DNA of 64,000 nt from CAYUIG01 sp964444685 (GTDB lineage: Bacteria > Gemmatimonadota > Gemmatimonadetes > Longimicrobiales > RSA9), in assembly GCA_964444685.1 (NCBI GenBank), contig CAYUIG010000019.1, positions 1 to 64,000 of the forward strand, read 5' to 3'. This document shows positions 1-10,955 of the stretch, in pieces. The position numbers and the translations under genes were made by a program. Each line of letters begins with the position of its first letter. Within the stretch, counting starts at the first letter, position 1. Under the pieces are notes generated by a model. It was not told the origin of the DNA and did no database searches. It was given only the letters and a program-made list of their open reading frames with translations.

Positions 1-680
1 GGCGGCTCGTTCATCTGGCCGTACACGAGCGCGACGTTTGGCAGCACGCCGCTCTCCTTCATCTCGAGCCAGAGGTCGTTGCCCTCACGCGTGCGCTCAC
101 CCACGCCGCAGAACACGGAGCGGCCGCCGTGCTCCATGGCGATGTTGTTGATGAGCTCCATGATCACGACCGTCTTGCCCACGCCCGCGCCGCCGAACAG
201 GCCGGTCTTGCCGCCCTTCACGTACGGCGCGAGCAGGTCGATGACCTTGATGCCCGTCTCGAAGATCTCGGTCTTCGGCTGGAGCGCGGTGAACTTCGGG
301 GCCTCGCGGTGGATCGGCCAGCGCTCGACGTCCGCAGCGATCTCGCCCTGCTGGTCCACGGGTTCGCCGAGCACGTTCACGATGCGCCCGAGTGCGGCCT
401 CGCCGACGGGCACCGCGATCGCGCGTCCGGTATCGAGCGCCGGCATGCCGCGCGTCACGCCGTCCGTGGACGACATCGCGACCGCGCGCACCTGGTTGCG
501 GCCGATGTGCTGCTGGACCTCTGCCACCAGCCGCACCTCCGGCGCGCCGTCCTGGCCGCCGCCCTTCACCTCGAGCGCGTTGTAGATCTCGGGCAGCGAC
601 TCGCTGTCGAACTCGACGTCGAGCACCGGCCCGATCACCTGGACGACCCTGCCGGTCGCTCCGCCGTTCTTCGTTGCCAT
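1..680 (-). CDS. atpD: ATP synthase F1 subunit beta, 3' part missing (off the left edge)
   Basis: Catalytic subunit of the F1 head; hydrolyses or makes ATP at the alpha/beta interfaces on the cytoplasmic face. The first 226 residues are visible. The N-terminal beta-barrel opens with MATKNGGATGRVVQVIGPVL, and the Walker A loop GGAGVGKT lies at roughly 174-197 on the minus strand, followed by VIMELINNIA. The catalytic glutamate sits in the GERTREGNDL region. The ATG at 678-680 is the only sensible start and lies 29 bases after the atpG stop. It is the last visible gene of the ATP synthase operon; atpC (epsilon) would be expected beyond the edge. The nucleotide-binding domain continues outside the window, so completeness cannot be judged. 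Confidence 0.97.
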   Translation of the reverse strand, partial: MATKNGGATGRVVQVIGPVLDVEFDSESLPEIYNALEVKGGGQDGAPEVRLVAEVQQHIGRNQVRAVAMSSTDGVTRGMPALDTGRAIAVPVGEAALGRIVNVLGEPVDQQGEIAADVERWPIHREAPKFTALQPKTEIFETGIKVIDLLAPYVKGGKTGLFGGAGVGKTVVIMELINNIAMEHGGRSVFCGVGERTREGNDLWLEMKESGVLPNVALVYGQMNEP

Positions 681-709
681 GATATCGGTTCCCCGGTTTC
701 TTCCGAAGG

Positions 710-1585
710 TCACTCCAGCGCGGCCGCGCCGCCCACGATCTCCGCGATCTCCTGCGTGATCTGCGCCTGGCGTGCGCGGTTGTAGGTCCGGTTCAGCACT
801 TCCAGCATATCGCCCGCGTTGTCCGTTGCATTCTTCATCGCGGTCCGGCGCGCGCCGTGCTCCGCCGCGGCCGTCTCGACGAGCGCGCGATACAGGCTGT
901 TGCGGACGTAGAGGGGCAGCAGCCGCTCGAGGATCTCGTCCGCCGACGGCGAAAGGATCGTATTGGCGACGCGTCCCGATCCGCCTTCTTCGCCGTGGTC
1001 GGGCGCCGCGACGGGCAGCACGCGCATGACGCCGGGCGGCGTCGACATGGCGGAGCGGAACTGCGCGTGGACGACGTAGACCTCATCCAGCTCACCACGC
1101 TCGAACGCCGTGCGCAGCGGATCGATCAGCTCGGTGGCGTCCTGCATGCTCGGACGGTCGCCGATGTCGGCACGCGCACTTGCCAGCGGCTCCTTGCGGA
1201 AGCGGAAATAGCCGATGCCCTTCCGCCCGATCACGTGCAGCTCGACCTCCACGCCCTGCTCGCGCAGACGGCCGATCAGCCCGCGCGCTTCGCGGATCAG
1301 GTTCACGTTGAACGCGCCCGCGAGCCCGCGGTTCGACGTGATCAGCACGACCGCCGCGCGCCGCACCTGCTCCGGCTGGCGGAGCAGCGGGTAGCGCTCG
1401 CGCAGGTCCGGATCGATCAGGCGGCCGATCACCTCCGCGAGTTTCGCGGCATACGGCCGCGCGGCGTACACACGGTCGGTGGCGCGCTTGAGCTTGGACG
1501 TGGACACCATCTCCATCGTCCGCGTGATCTGGCGGGTCTTGCCGACCGACCGGATCCTGCGCTTCAGCTCGCGGGCTCTCGCCAT
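710..1585 (-). CDS. atpG: ATP synthase F1 subunit gamma
   Basis: Central stalk of F1, whose rotation couples proton flow to ATP synthesis. At 291 residues it has the usual length. The N-terminal helix begins MARARELKRRIRSVGKTRQI and carries the conserved TRTMEMVSTSKLKRA stretch; the C-terminal helix has the family signature around SEHGARRTAMKNATDNA-like residues (EHGARRTAMKNATDNA), which packs into the alpha3beta3 core. The start ATG is two bases after the atpA stop, so translation is probably coupled. Identity is secure from both conserved helices and its place between atpA and atpD. Confidence 0.97.
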   Translation of the reverse strand: MARARELKRRIRSVGKTRQITRTMEMVSTSKLKRATDRVYAARPYAAKLAEVIGRLIDPDLRERYPLLRQPEQVRRAAVVLITSNRGLAGAFNVNLIREARGLIGRLREQGVEVELHVIGRKGIGYFRFRKEPLASARADIGDRPSMQDATELIDPLRTAFERGELDEVYVVHAQFRSAMSTPPGVMRVLPVAAPDHGEEGGSGRVANTILSPSADEILERLLPLYVRNSLYRALVETAAAEHGARRTAMKNATDNAGDMLEVLNRTYNRARQAQITQEIAEIVGGAAALE

Positions 1586-1587
1586 GG

Positions 1588-3129
<1,542 letters not shown>

Positions 3130-3175
3130 GATTCCTTCCGTTCGGCCGCGGTTCCGCCCGCGGCGGTTGGTTCGA

Positions 3176-3739
3176 CTAGCTCACTCCGGCCGCGGCGAGC
3201 CCCGTGTTCAACAGGCGGCCCCGCAGCGACACCAGCCGTCGCCGCAGCGAGCCGTCCAGAACACGGTCGCCGTACCGGATCACGACGCCCCCCAGGATGG
3301 CCGGGTCGACGCGCACGTGCGGCACCACGCGTCGCCCGAGCACGCGTGACAGCTTCTGCACGATCTCATCGCGCGTGCGCTCGTCCAGCGCGTGGGCCAC
3401 CGTCACCTGCACGTTCAGCAGACCCTGCTTCTCATCCAGCAGCTCGTGGTACGCGGCGCCGATCTCCTCGAGCAGCCGCTGACGCCGCTTGTCGAGCACG
3501 ACCATCACGAAGTTCAGGAACAGCGGCGACACGCGCCCGTCGAGCGCGGTGCGCAGCACCTGCTTCTTCGCGTCGACATCGATCTTCGGCGTTTCGATGA
3601 ACGCACGCACCCGCCGGTCCGAAGCGAGCACATCGCTCAGCGCGTCGAACGCGCGCGCGAAGTCCGCTTCGACATTGTGGCGGCCGGCGAGGTCCAGCAG
3701 CGCCCCGGCGTAACTGCGGGCGACCGTCGAGGCGCGCAC
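3176..3739 (-). CDS. atpH: ATP synthase F1 subunit delta
   Basis: Peripheral-stalk subunit that clamps the b-subunit dimer to the top of F1 (OSCP-type fold). The 187 residues have the usual layout: a helical N-terminal domain (VARSYAGALLDLAGRHN) and a C-terminal part with the typical DPAILGGVVIRYGDRVLDGS segment, the best-conserved stretch of delta/OSCP proteins. It starts one base after the atpF stop and ends 46 bases before atpA. Confidence 0.95.
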   Translation of the reverse strand: MRASTVARSYAGALLDLAGRHNVEADFARAFDALSDVLASDRRVRAFIETPKIDVDAKKQVLRTALDGRVSPLFLNFVMVVLDKRRQRLLEEIGAAYHELLDEKQGLLNVQVTVAHALDERTRDEIVQKLSRVLGRRVVPHVRVDPAILGGVVIRYGDRVLDGSLRRRLVSLRGRLLNTGLAAAGVS

Positions 3740-3740
3740 G

Positions 3741-4289
3741 TCAGGCGGCTCCGTTGCCGGCGCGGCCGATGAAGTCGGTCACGAGGCGGCGATCCTCCTC
3801 CGCCGTGAGCTTCTTCTCGATCAGCCGGCCCGCTGCGGCGAGGGCGAGATCCACGGCCTCGCGCCGGATCGCCTCCACCGCCTGCTCGCGCTCGCGCACG
3901 ATCTCCTGCTTCGCGCGCGTCAGCATCTCTTCCTGTTCCGTGCGCGCCCGCGCGATCAACTCCTGCCGCACCTTCTCGGCACCCTGGCGGCCCTCCGCGA
4001 TCACCTGCTGCGCCTGCTGTCGCGCCGCCGCCAGCTCCGCACGCTGCTGCTCGAGCGCAGCCTGCGCTTCGTCGCGCGCACGCTTCGCCTCATCCAGCGA
4101 CTCCTGGATCCGCTGCTCGCGCGCCGCCGCGTACCCGAGGATCGGCGGGAACGCGAACTTCGCCAGCACGAACGCGAGGATCAGGAAGATCACGACCGTC
4201 CAGAACGAGACGCTCGTGCTCAGATTGAATACGCTCGGCTCCGCGCCCGCTTCCTCCGCGTGCTGGAGCACTGCCGCCAGGAGTTCCAT
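3741..4289 (-). CDS. atpF: ATP synthase Fo subunit b
   Basis: Membrane anchor and peripheral stalk of ATP synthase. A 182-residue protein with one N-terminal membrane helix (about residues 28-48, WTVVIFLILAFVLAKFAFPP) and a long charged coiled coil rich in Ala, Glu, Gln and Arg that dimerises. I chose the ATG at 4289 because GGGGTGA precedes it; an in-frame GTG two codons earlier has no ribosome site. The short N-terminal extension before the helix is common in subunit b of several phyla. Only one b-type gene is visible, so the stalk is probably a homodimer. Confidence 0.93.
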   Translation of the reverse strand: MELLAAVLQHAEEAGAEPSVFNLSTSVSFWTVVIFLILAFVLAKFAFPPILGYAAAREQRIQESLDEAKRARDEAQAALEQQRAELAAARQQAQQVIAEGRQGAEKVRQELIARARTEQEEMLTRAKQEIVREREQAVEAIRREAVDLALAAAGRLIEKKLTAEEDRRLVTDFIGRAGNGAA

Positions 4290-4356
4290 TCTCACCCCGC
4301 TTCGACGCGGGCCGGACGGGGCACGCGCGCCCCGTCCGCACCCCGTCCGTCCGCTG

Positions 4357-4608
4357 CTAGATCAGGAACGCGATGACCAGCGAGAAGAGGGCCGCGCCCT
4401 CGATCAGCGCCGCCAGAATGATCGCCGCCGTCTGGATGTTGCCGGCGATCTCCGGCTGACGCGCCATCCCCTCGGTCATCTTGCCGCCGATCATGCCGAT
4501 GCCGAGGCCGGCGCCCACCACCGTGAGCCCCGCGCCCAGCGCCTTGCCGAGCATGCTCGTGCCGTTCGTCGCCACTTCCTGGAGCAGCGCGAGTACGGGC
4601 AGGTCCAT
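4357..4608 (-). CDS. atpE: ATP synthase Fo subunit c (proton-type rotor ring)
   Basis: Proteolipid that forms the rotating c-ring. The 83 residues make two membrane helices joined by the conserved polar loop RQPE (residues 50-53). The ion-binding carboxylate is Glu70 in the second helix. At the position where sodium-type rings carry Gln (13 residues before the loop arginine) this protein has Ile37, and the residue after Glu70 is Gly rather than Ser, so proton coupling is inferred. The start at 4608 follows a GGAG ribosome site. A longer in-frame reading upstream lacks family similarity. A 194-base spacer with no clear terminator separates it from atpB. Confidence 0.96.
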   Translation of the reverse strand: MDLPVLALLQEVATNGTSMLGKALGAGLTVVGAGLGIGMIGGKMTEGMARQPEIAGNIQTAAIILAALIEGAALFSLVIAFLI

Positions 4609-4802
4609 GTGTCGTCTCCGTGCGTCCGGGGTCACGTTGTACTTGCTCCTCGCCCGACCTGCGGAGGCCCCGTCCTCCGCTGTCTGCGCCACCGCGCATC
4701 CGCGGCTCTCCCCGAGCGCCCGCCCGGGTACGTTACGACTGCCGCGGTGGAGCCCCACGGCCGAAGGCGCGCCTCCTCGGGCGGACGCGCTCGCCCTGCG
4801 TA

Positions 4803-5699
4803 TCAGTGCGCGTGCCGGATCAGCCCGATGAACACCGCCGACAGCATCGCGAAGATGTACGCCTGCAGGAACGCCACGAAGATCTCCAGCACCATGATCC
4901 CCACGGCCATGATGATCGGCGCGGGCGTAACCCACAGCGCACTCGCCATGCCCGCCGTGACGAGCAGTCCCGTGAGCGCGAGCACGACCGCGTGACCCGC
5001 GGTCATGTTCGCATAGAGACGGATCGCCAGTGCGAACGGCTTCGTCAGCTTCCCGAGGAACTCCACCGGCGTCATGATGACGTACATCGGGATCTTCATC
5101 GCCCAGTGCATGCCGTGCGGCGCGTAGAAGATCGTCTTCAGGTAGCCGCTCGCGCCCAGCGCGCGCATGCCCGCGACCTCGACCACGATGAACGTCATCA
5201 CCGCCAGCGCCGCCGTTACCGAGATGTTCCCCGTCGGCGTGGCGCCCCACGGCAGCAGACCCAGCAGATTGCAGAAGAGAATGAAGAAGAAGACGGTCAC
5301 GATGTACGGCACGTAGCGCTCGCCACCGTGACCGATGTTCTTCAGCGCGATTTCATCGCGCACGAACAGGACCATCGCCTCGACCACGTTCGCCGCGCCC
5401 TTCGGACCCCGCTGCGATCCCGCCGCGCGCTCCCGCTTCGCATCCCGCGCCGCAATGATCAGCACGATCGCGACCAGCGCGGCCGCGATCATCATGAACA
5501 GCACGTGTTTCGTGATCGAGAAATCCAGGGTCAGCGGGCCGATGTGCACCGGCGCGAACGTCGGCAGGTGCACTTCCCCGAACGGCGTCTCCCACACGTT
5601 CGAGTCCGCGAGGTGGTGCAGGATCATCGACGGGATGTCGAACTCCTCACCATGCCCCTCCTGCGCGGCGCGCAGCATCGGCAGGATCCCTCCCATCAT
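4803..5699 (-). CDS. atpB: ATP synthase Fo subunit a
   Basis: Forms the proton half-channels next to the c-ring. A 298-residue multi-spanning protein. The essential arginine is in the helix reading FALAIRLYANMTAGH, followed by the typical C-terminal helices ending FIGLIRHAH. A soluble segment of about 60 residues (with IPSMILHHLADSN) precedes the first membrane helix, as in many non-proteobacterial subunits a. The reading frame is open for 80 codons further upstream, but the ATG at 5697-5699 overlaps the previous gene by ATGA and is taken as the start. Confidence 0.96.
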   Translation of the reverse strand: MMGGILPMLRAAQEGHGEEFDIPSMILHHLADSNVWETPFGEVHLPTFAPVHIGPLTLDFSITKHVLFMMIAAALVAIVLIIAARDAKRERAAGSQRGPKGAANVVEAMVLFVRDEIALKNIGHGGERYVPYIVTVFFFILFCNLLGLLPWGATPTGNISVTAALAVMTFIVVEVAGMRALGASGYLKTIFYAPHGMHWAMKIPMYVIMTPVEFLGKLTKPFALAIRLYANMTAGHAVVLALTGLLVTAGMASALWVTPAPIIMAVGIMVLEIFVAFLQAYIFAMLSAVFIGLIRHAH

Positions 5700-6067
5700 C
5701 GTCCGCTCGGCCCTCTCCTCAGGAACACCGGTTCCACCAGCAAAAGCATGAACATGAAGCCGACAAGGCTGAGCAGCAGCGGCTCCCGTGGCAAGTCCGG
5801 ACGCCCCGACGACCACCACGCCACCAGCCCCACCACCCCGAACCGCGCCGCGATTCCGCCCGCCCACGCCATCAGGAATCCGTTCGGAACACCGCGATAC
5901 CGCTGCAGCAGCCCGAACGCACCGAGCTGAAGCACCCACGCGACCACACCCGCGATCACCACCGCCCGCCAGGCCCCGGGCCCCCCGGACCCGGCCGCCA
6001 GCACCAACCCGATCCCGAACACCACAAGGAGCAGCGACGCCGCGCCGTACAGCAGCCAGCTCCTCAC
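5696..6067 (-). CDS. Small four-helix membrane protein, AtpI-like
   Basis: A 123-residue protein made almost wholly of hydrophobic segments: about four membrane helices (near residues 3-20, 30-50, 64-84 and 98-114). It starts at a GTG that overlaps the preceding stop as GTGA, and its stop overlaps the atpB start as ATGA, so it is translationally coupled on both sides. Position between the AtpZ-like gene and atpB, size and topology match AtpI proteins, which help assemble the c-ring or aid magnesium supply in other bacteria. Sequence similarity to AtpI cannot be confirmed by eye, so the assignment rests mainly on context. Confidence 0.75.
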   Translation of the reverse strand: MRSWLLYGAASLLLVVFGIGLVLAAGSGGPGAWRAVVIAGVVAWVLQLGAFGLLQRYRGVPNGFLMAWAGGIAARFGVVGLVAWWSSGRPDLPREPLLLSLVGFMFMLLLVEPVFLRRGPSGR

Positions 6068-6297
6068 CGCTTCCGCTCCCGTTCCTGCTCCCGCGGGATC
6101 ACCACCAGCTCCCGGTACAGGTACCAGAAGCCCGCCACCGCCCCCACGAACGCCCCCACCAGCGTCAGCCACGGGTCCGTGCCCCACGCGTCGTCCGCCT
6201 GCAGGCCCAGCCACCCGAAGAACATCGTGGACAGCGCCCAGGTCAGCCCGACCCCCACGTACCGCCACGCGTCCACCGGCTGCTGTCCGCCCGGCAT
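6064..6297 (-). CDS. atpZ: AtpZ/AtpI-type ATP synthase accessory protein
   Basis: First gene of the ATP synthase operon. The 77 residues have two membrane helices (about 13-31 and 40-60) with the family-like pattern: a helix entered through YVGVGLTWALSTMFFGWLG, a short Asp/Gly-rich turn (DDAWGTDPWL), then a Gly-rich second helix and a charged tail ending EQERERKR. AtpZ and AtpI together form a complex linked to magnesium or calcium transport and c-ring assembly in other bacteria. The ribosome site GTGGAGG lies just upstream of the ATG. Confidence 0.82.
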   Translation of the reverse strand: MPGGQQPVDAWRYVGVGLTWALSTMFFGWLGLQADDAWGTDPWLTLVGAFVGAVAGFWYLYRELVVIPREQERERKR

Positions 6298-6324
6298 GCG
6301 TCCTCCACGGTGTGGTCGCGGGGG

Positions 6325-6353
6325 AAGCTACGCGCTTGTGAAATTTTTCGCAA
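6325..6353 (-). promoter_or_regulatory. Candidate sigma70 promoter of the ATP synthase operon
   Basis: Reading leftwards, TTGCGA (6353-6348), a 17-base spacer and TAGCTT (6330-6325) make a moderate sigma70 match (four and three of six). Predicted transcription start is near 6318, about 20 bases ahead of the atpZ ATG. A small inverted repeat GCTTG/CAAGC brackets the AT-rich spacer. Start sites have not been mapped; this is a consensus match only. Confidence 0.4.
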
Positions 6354-6362
6354 GCCGCTGGC

Positions 6363-6392
6363 TTGACCCCTGTTCGAGAGCGGATCTATCTT
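6363..6392 (+). promoter_or_regulatory. Candidate sigma70 promoter for the BsuPI lipoprotein / moxR genes
   Basis: TTGACC (6363-6368), an 18-base spacer and TATCTT (6387-6392) fit a sigma70 promoter facing right, divergent from the ATP synthase promoter. The implied leader is about 65 bases. Confidence 0.4.
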
Positions 6393-6463
6393 CCACTCTC
6401 TGCGGCCGTTACGCATGCCGGGAGGGGGCGGCCCGGGAGCGGTGGAACCGAGCGGGAGGCGGC

Positions 6464-6895
6464 GTGCGGCAAGGGATCGTGGCGGTGTTGCTGCTGGCGG
6501 GGTGCGGCCCCGGGGCGGAGGTAAGGGAGGATCCGGAGCCGGCGTCGTCGTCGCTGGTGTCGTCATTGCATGCGCAAGTCGACGGAGACAGCGTGCAGCT
6601 CACGCTGGCGGTGTCGAACGCGGGTGCGGAGGCGGCCGTGCTGGAGTATGCGACGACGCAGCGCTACGATTTTGCGGTGCGGGACTCGAGCGGTGCGGAG
6701 ATCTGGCGCTGGTCCGCGGATCAGCTGTTCGGTCAGGCGGTGGGAGCGGACACGCTGGAGTCGGGCGGGACGCGGGAGTACCGGGCGTCGTGGTACCACG
6801 GGGGCCGTGCGGGCCGGTACGAAGCGACGGGCGAGCTCACGTCGAGCGGTCAATCCCTCGAATTGAAAACGGAGCTGGAAATCCCCGGTCGCTGA
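6464..6895 (+). CDS. Lipoprotein with BsuPI-like domain
   Basis: A 143-residue predicted lipoprotein. It starts at GTG (6464) behind a GGGAGG ribosome site at 6454-6459. The signal VRQGIVAVLLLAGC places the lipidated cysteine at residue 14. The mature part matches the BsuPI (intracellular proteinase inhibitor) domain pattern, with NAGAEAAVLEYATTQRYDF, VRDSSGAEIWRWSAD and a GG-hinge before the last strands. The domain has an immunoglobulin-like fold and is common in secreted proteins whose real role is unknown; protease inhibition here is not established. The next gene, moxR, follows after 56 bases. Confidence 0.8.
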   Translation: MRQGIVAVLLLAGCGPGAEVREDPEPASSSLVSSLHAQVDGDSVQLTLAVSNAGAEAAVLEYATTQRYDFAVRDSSGAEIWRWSADQLFGQAVGADTLESGGTREYRASWYHGGRAGRYEATGELTSSGQSLELKTELEIPGR

Positions 6896-6951
6896 CGAGC
6901 CATCCCAGGCGGGTGGCTGTCGGCGGAGCGGGGGTGGGATCATCCTATCGT

Positions 6952-7974
<1,023 letters not shown>

Positions 7975-8017
7975 ATCGAAGTAGCGGGGACCCTCCACAT
8001 TGGCGGGGACGGACGTG

Positions 8018-9334
8018 ATGATCTGGCTGATCGTCGCGCTCGTCCTTGCGGTCGCGGCCTCGGCGTTCCTGAGTTCGGCCGAGCTGGCGATCTTCTCGCT
8101 GGGTGAATCGCGCGTGCGTGCACTCGCGGAGCAGGGCTTCCGCGGGGGTGCGGCCCTGGCGCAGCTGCGCGAGCGGCCGGAGCGTGTGCTCGTCCTGCTG
8201 CGCCTCGGTGATGCGCTGGCGGATGTGACAGCGGGCTCACTCGCGGCGGTTATCGCCTTCCAGCGCTGGGAGGTGGTCGGACTCGCGATCGCCATCGGCG
8301 TCGTCTCCTTCATCATTCTCTATCTCGGCGAGCTCGTCCCGATCGGTTTCTCCGTGAACCGCGGGATGAAGTACGCACTCGCGCTCGCGCCGGGACTCCT
8401 CGTCACCACACGGCTGCTCGGCTGGCTGCTCACGCCGGTGGCGCGGCTTGCGGGGGTGCGGGCCGGCGCACGCGAAGCGGGGATCGGCACGGTCACCGAA
8501 GAAGAGATCCGTCAGCTCACGGTGCTGGGCCAGACGGAAGGTGCCATCGAGGAGCACGAGCGCGAGCTGATCGAACGCGCGTTCCGTCTGGACCGCACGA
8601 AGACGTGGGAAGTCATGACGCCGCGCGTGGACATTTTCGCGTGGTCGGACTCGCTCACGCTGCGCGACATCGCGCCGGAGCTGGGCACGGTCGTGTACTC
8701 GCGCGTGCCCGTGTACAACGGCACGATCGACGAGATCACCGGCATCCTGTATCTGCGCGACGCGTACCAGGCGCTGCTTTCCGGACAGCGCGACGTGCCG
8801 CTGCGTGCGCTCGCGCGCGAGCCGCTCGTCGTGCCGGGCTCGCTGCCATTGGTGCGGCTGCTGCGCGACTTCCAGACGCGGCGCATCCACCTCGCGCTCG
8901 TGCTGGACGAGTACGGCGGCACCGACGGTCTCGTGACACTGGAGGACGTGCTCGAGGAGCTGGTGGGCGAGATCGAGGACGAGACGGATGTGACGGAGGA
9001 GCCCATCCTTCGTGTATCGCGCAACGAGATCCTTGCCGCCGGCGACGCGGACCTGCGCGAGATCAACCACTTCTTCAACACCATGCTGCCGCAGCTCGAG
9101 CACCGTTCGTTGAACGGCTATCTGCTCGAGGAACTGGGCCGCGTGCCGGAGCCGGGCGAAACGCTGGAGCGCGTGGGGCTGCGCATCGAAGTGCTCGAGG
9201 CGACCGACACGTACGTCGTGCGCGCACGCCTGAAACGCGCCGCACCCGAGAAGCCCGCCGGCACCGCGCCCGGCACCGCGGAGCCGGCCAAGGCCGACAC
9301 CGAAGCTGCGACGGAGCGCGCGTGGGGCACCTGA
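8018..9334 (+). CDS. CNNM/CBS-pair/CorC_HlyC membrane protein
   Basis: Inner-membrane protein of the CorC/HlyC (CNNM) family, linked in other bacteria to magnesium and cobalt efflux. About 438 residues: an N-terminal CNNM (DUF21) domain with three to four helices and the family motif FLSSAELAIFSLGESRVRAL; a CBS pair in the middle (VMTPRVDIFAW and LVLDEYGGTDGLVTLEDVLE); and a CorC_HlyC transporter-associated domain at the C terminus (ILAAGDADLREINHFFN to about residue 408), then a low-complexity Pro/Ala tail. The ATG at 8018 follows GGGGA by eight bases; a TTG at 8000 is an alternative. The stop overlaps the next gene by 13 bases. Confidence 0.9.
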   Translation: MIWLIVALVLAVAASAFLSSAELAIFSLGESRVRALAEQGFRGGAALAQLRERPERVLVLLRLGDALADVTAGSLAAVIAFQRWEVVGLAIAIGVVSFIILYLGELVPIGFSVNRGMKYALALAPGLLVTTRLLGWLLTPVARLAGVRAGAREAGIGTVTEEEIRQLTVLGQTEGAIEEHERELIERAFRLDRTKTWEVMTPRVDIFAWSDSLTLRDIAPELGTVVYSRVPVYNGTIDEITGILYLRDAYQALLSGQRDVPLRALAREPLVVPGSLPLVRLLRDFQTRRIHLALVLDEYGGTDGLVTLEDVLEELVGEIEDETDVTEEPILRVSRNEILAAGDADLREINHFFNTMLPQLEHRSLNGYLLEELGRVPEPGETLERVGLRIEVLEATDTYVVRARLKRAAPEKPAGTAPGTAEPAKADTEAATERAWGT

Positions 9335-9858
9335 TCGAGTTCGGCGGACGTTCGCCGCGCGTGCATCCGACGGCATTCGTGGCACCGACGGCGGTGCTGA
9401 TCGGCGATGTCGAGGTGGGCCCGGAGTCGAGCATCTGGTTCGGTGCGGTGCTGCGCGGCGATGATCCGACGCACGGCATCCGCATCGGTGCGGGCGTGAG
9501 TGTACAGGACAACTGCGTGCTGCACGTGAGCGCGCGTGGCCCGACGGTCGTGCGCGATGGCGCTACGATCGGGCACGGCGCCGTGTTCGAGAGCTGCGAA
9601 GTCGGCGAGCGCGCGCTGGTCGGCATGAACGCGGTGCTGCTGCACGGCTGCGTGATCGGCGAGGAAGCGCTGGTCGCGGCGTTGAGCGTGGTGCCGGAAG
9701 GGATGATGGTACCGCCACGTACGCTCGTCGCCGGTGCGCCCGCGAGCGTGCGTCGCGAGCTGAGCGGCGGCGCGGCCGCATGGGTGCGGGACAGCGGCGC
9801 GCACTACGTGGCGCTGTCGCGCCGCTACCTCGAGCAGGGGATCGGCCGCATCGAATGA
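9322..9858 (+). CDS. Gamma-carbonic-anhydrase-like hexapeptide-repeat protein, altered metal site
   Basis: Left-handed beta-helix protein of 178 residues with repeated hexapeptides, close to the YrdA/PaaY group. It starts at GTG 9322 (GGAG five bases before). Two of the three usual zinc ligands are present, His68 (DNCVLHVS) and His85 (IGHGA). The third, normally His in LHGC five residues later, is Glu90 (VFESC). An LHGC string does occur one coil further on (residues 107-110). Carbonic anhydrase activity is therefore doubtful; a trimeric structural or acyl-binding role is equally possible. It shares ATGA with thiO. Confidence 0.85.
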   Translation: MGHLIEFGGRSPRVHPTAFVAPTAVLIGDVEVGPESSIWFGAVLRGDDPTHGIRIGAGVSVQDNCVLHVSARGPTVVRDGATIGHGAVFESCEVGERALVGMNAVLLHGCVIGEEALVAALSVVPEGMMVPPRTLVAGAPASVRRELSGGAAAWVRDSGAHYVALSRRYLEQGIGRIE

Positions 9859-10955
9859 TCGACGTGGTCGTGGTCGGCGGCGGAGTGATCGGGCTTTCGG
9901 TCGCGCGCGAGCTCGCGCTCCGCGGTCTGCGCGTGCGCCTGCTCGAACGCGGCACGCCCGCACGTGAAGCCTCGTGGGCCGCGGCCGGCATGCTCTCCCC
10001 GCTGGGTGAGGCGGTGCAGGACCCCGCGCTGCTCCATCTCGGCGACGCCTCCCTCCGACTGTGGCCCGAGTTCGCCGCCGCCCTGCGCGCGGCTTCGGGC
10101 GTCGATCCCGACTTCCGCATGGCCGGCAAGCTGCACGTCGCACGCACGGAGGAGGAAGCGGACGAACTGGAGCGCATGGCGCGCGCGGGTGATGCGTTCG
10201 GTGCGAAGCTGCTGGATGCGGCCGATCTCCGTGCGGAGGAGCCCGCACTCGCGGAGGATGTAACGCGCGGTCTCTATATCGAGCGCGATCACTCCGTCGA
10301 TCCTCGCCGCCTCGGGCACGCACTCTGGGCCGCAGCCATCGAAGCGGGTGTGGACCTTCGGCTCGGCAGCGCTGTCGCCGGCGTGCACATCGCGAAAGGC
10401 ACCGCGACCGGCGTGACGCTGCCGGGCGGCGATGTCCTGCACGCGGATGCAGTCGTGGTCGCGGCGGGTGCATGGTCCGGCGAAATCACCGGCCTTCCCA
10501 CACCGCTGCCCGTGCGTCCTGTGCGCGGTGAGATGTTCGCGGTCGATGCAGGCGGCCTGCTGAGCCGCGTCGTGCAGGGTGCGTGCTGCTACTTCGTCCC
10601 GCGTGCCGGCGGACAGCTCGCCATCGGTGCGACGGCGCACGACGCAGGATTCCGGCGCGGACCCACGCCCGCGGGGATCGCGGGTCTCGTAGGTTCGGCC
10701 GCGGAGCTGGTGCCCGCGATTGCGCAGCAGCCGCTGCTCGAGACGTGGGCGGGATTCCGTCCTGCTACACCGGACGAACGCCCCATCCTGGGCGAGGATC
10801 CGGATGCGCGACGGCTCTTCCACGCCACCGGGCATTACCGCAACGGCATCCTCTTTGCCCCGGCAACGGCACGCATCGTCGCTGATGCGATCACCGGCGG
10901 CGCACCGCTGCTCGATGCGGCACCGTTCGGTATCGCGCGTTTGCGTGCCGCATGA
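9855..10955 (+). CDS. thiO: Glycine oxidase ThiO (FAD-dependent)
   Basis: Oxidises glycine to dehydroglycine/iminoacetate, the C-N unit of the thiazole ring of thiamine in aerobic bacteria. It has 366 residues with an N-terminal FAD-binding GGGVIGLS loop (8-15), the EASWAAAGMLSP motif typical of ThiO (in place of the generic DAO sequence), and a C-terminal TWAGFRPATPDERPILG and ATGHYRNGILFAP. The start overlaps the previous stop as ATGA. The rest of the thiazole branch (thiS, thiG) is not in the window, but thiD lies 2.7 kb downstream. A general D-amino-acid oxidase is the main alternative. Confidence 0.9.
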   Translation: MIDVVVVGGGVIGLSVARELALRGLRVRLLERGTPAREASWAAAGMLSPLGEAVQDPALLHLGDASLRLWPEFAAALRAASGVDPDFRMAGKLHVARTEEEADELERMARAGDAFGAKLLDAADLRAEEPALAEDVTRGLYIERDHSVDPRRLGHALWAAAIEAGVDLRLGSAVAGVHIAKGTATGVTLPGGDVLHADAVVVAAGAWSGEITGLPTPLPVRPVRGEMFAVDAGGLLSRVVQGACCYFVPRAGGQLAIGATAHDAGFRRGPTPAGIAGLVGSAAELVPAIAQQPLLETWAGFRPATPDERPILGEDPDARRLFHATGHYRNGILFAPATARIVADAITGGAPLLDAAPFGIARLRAA

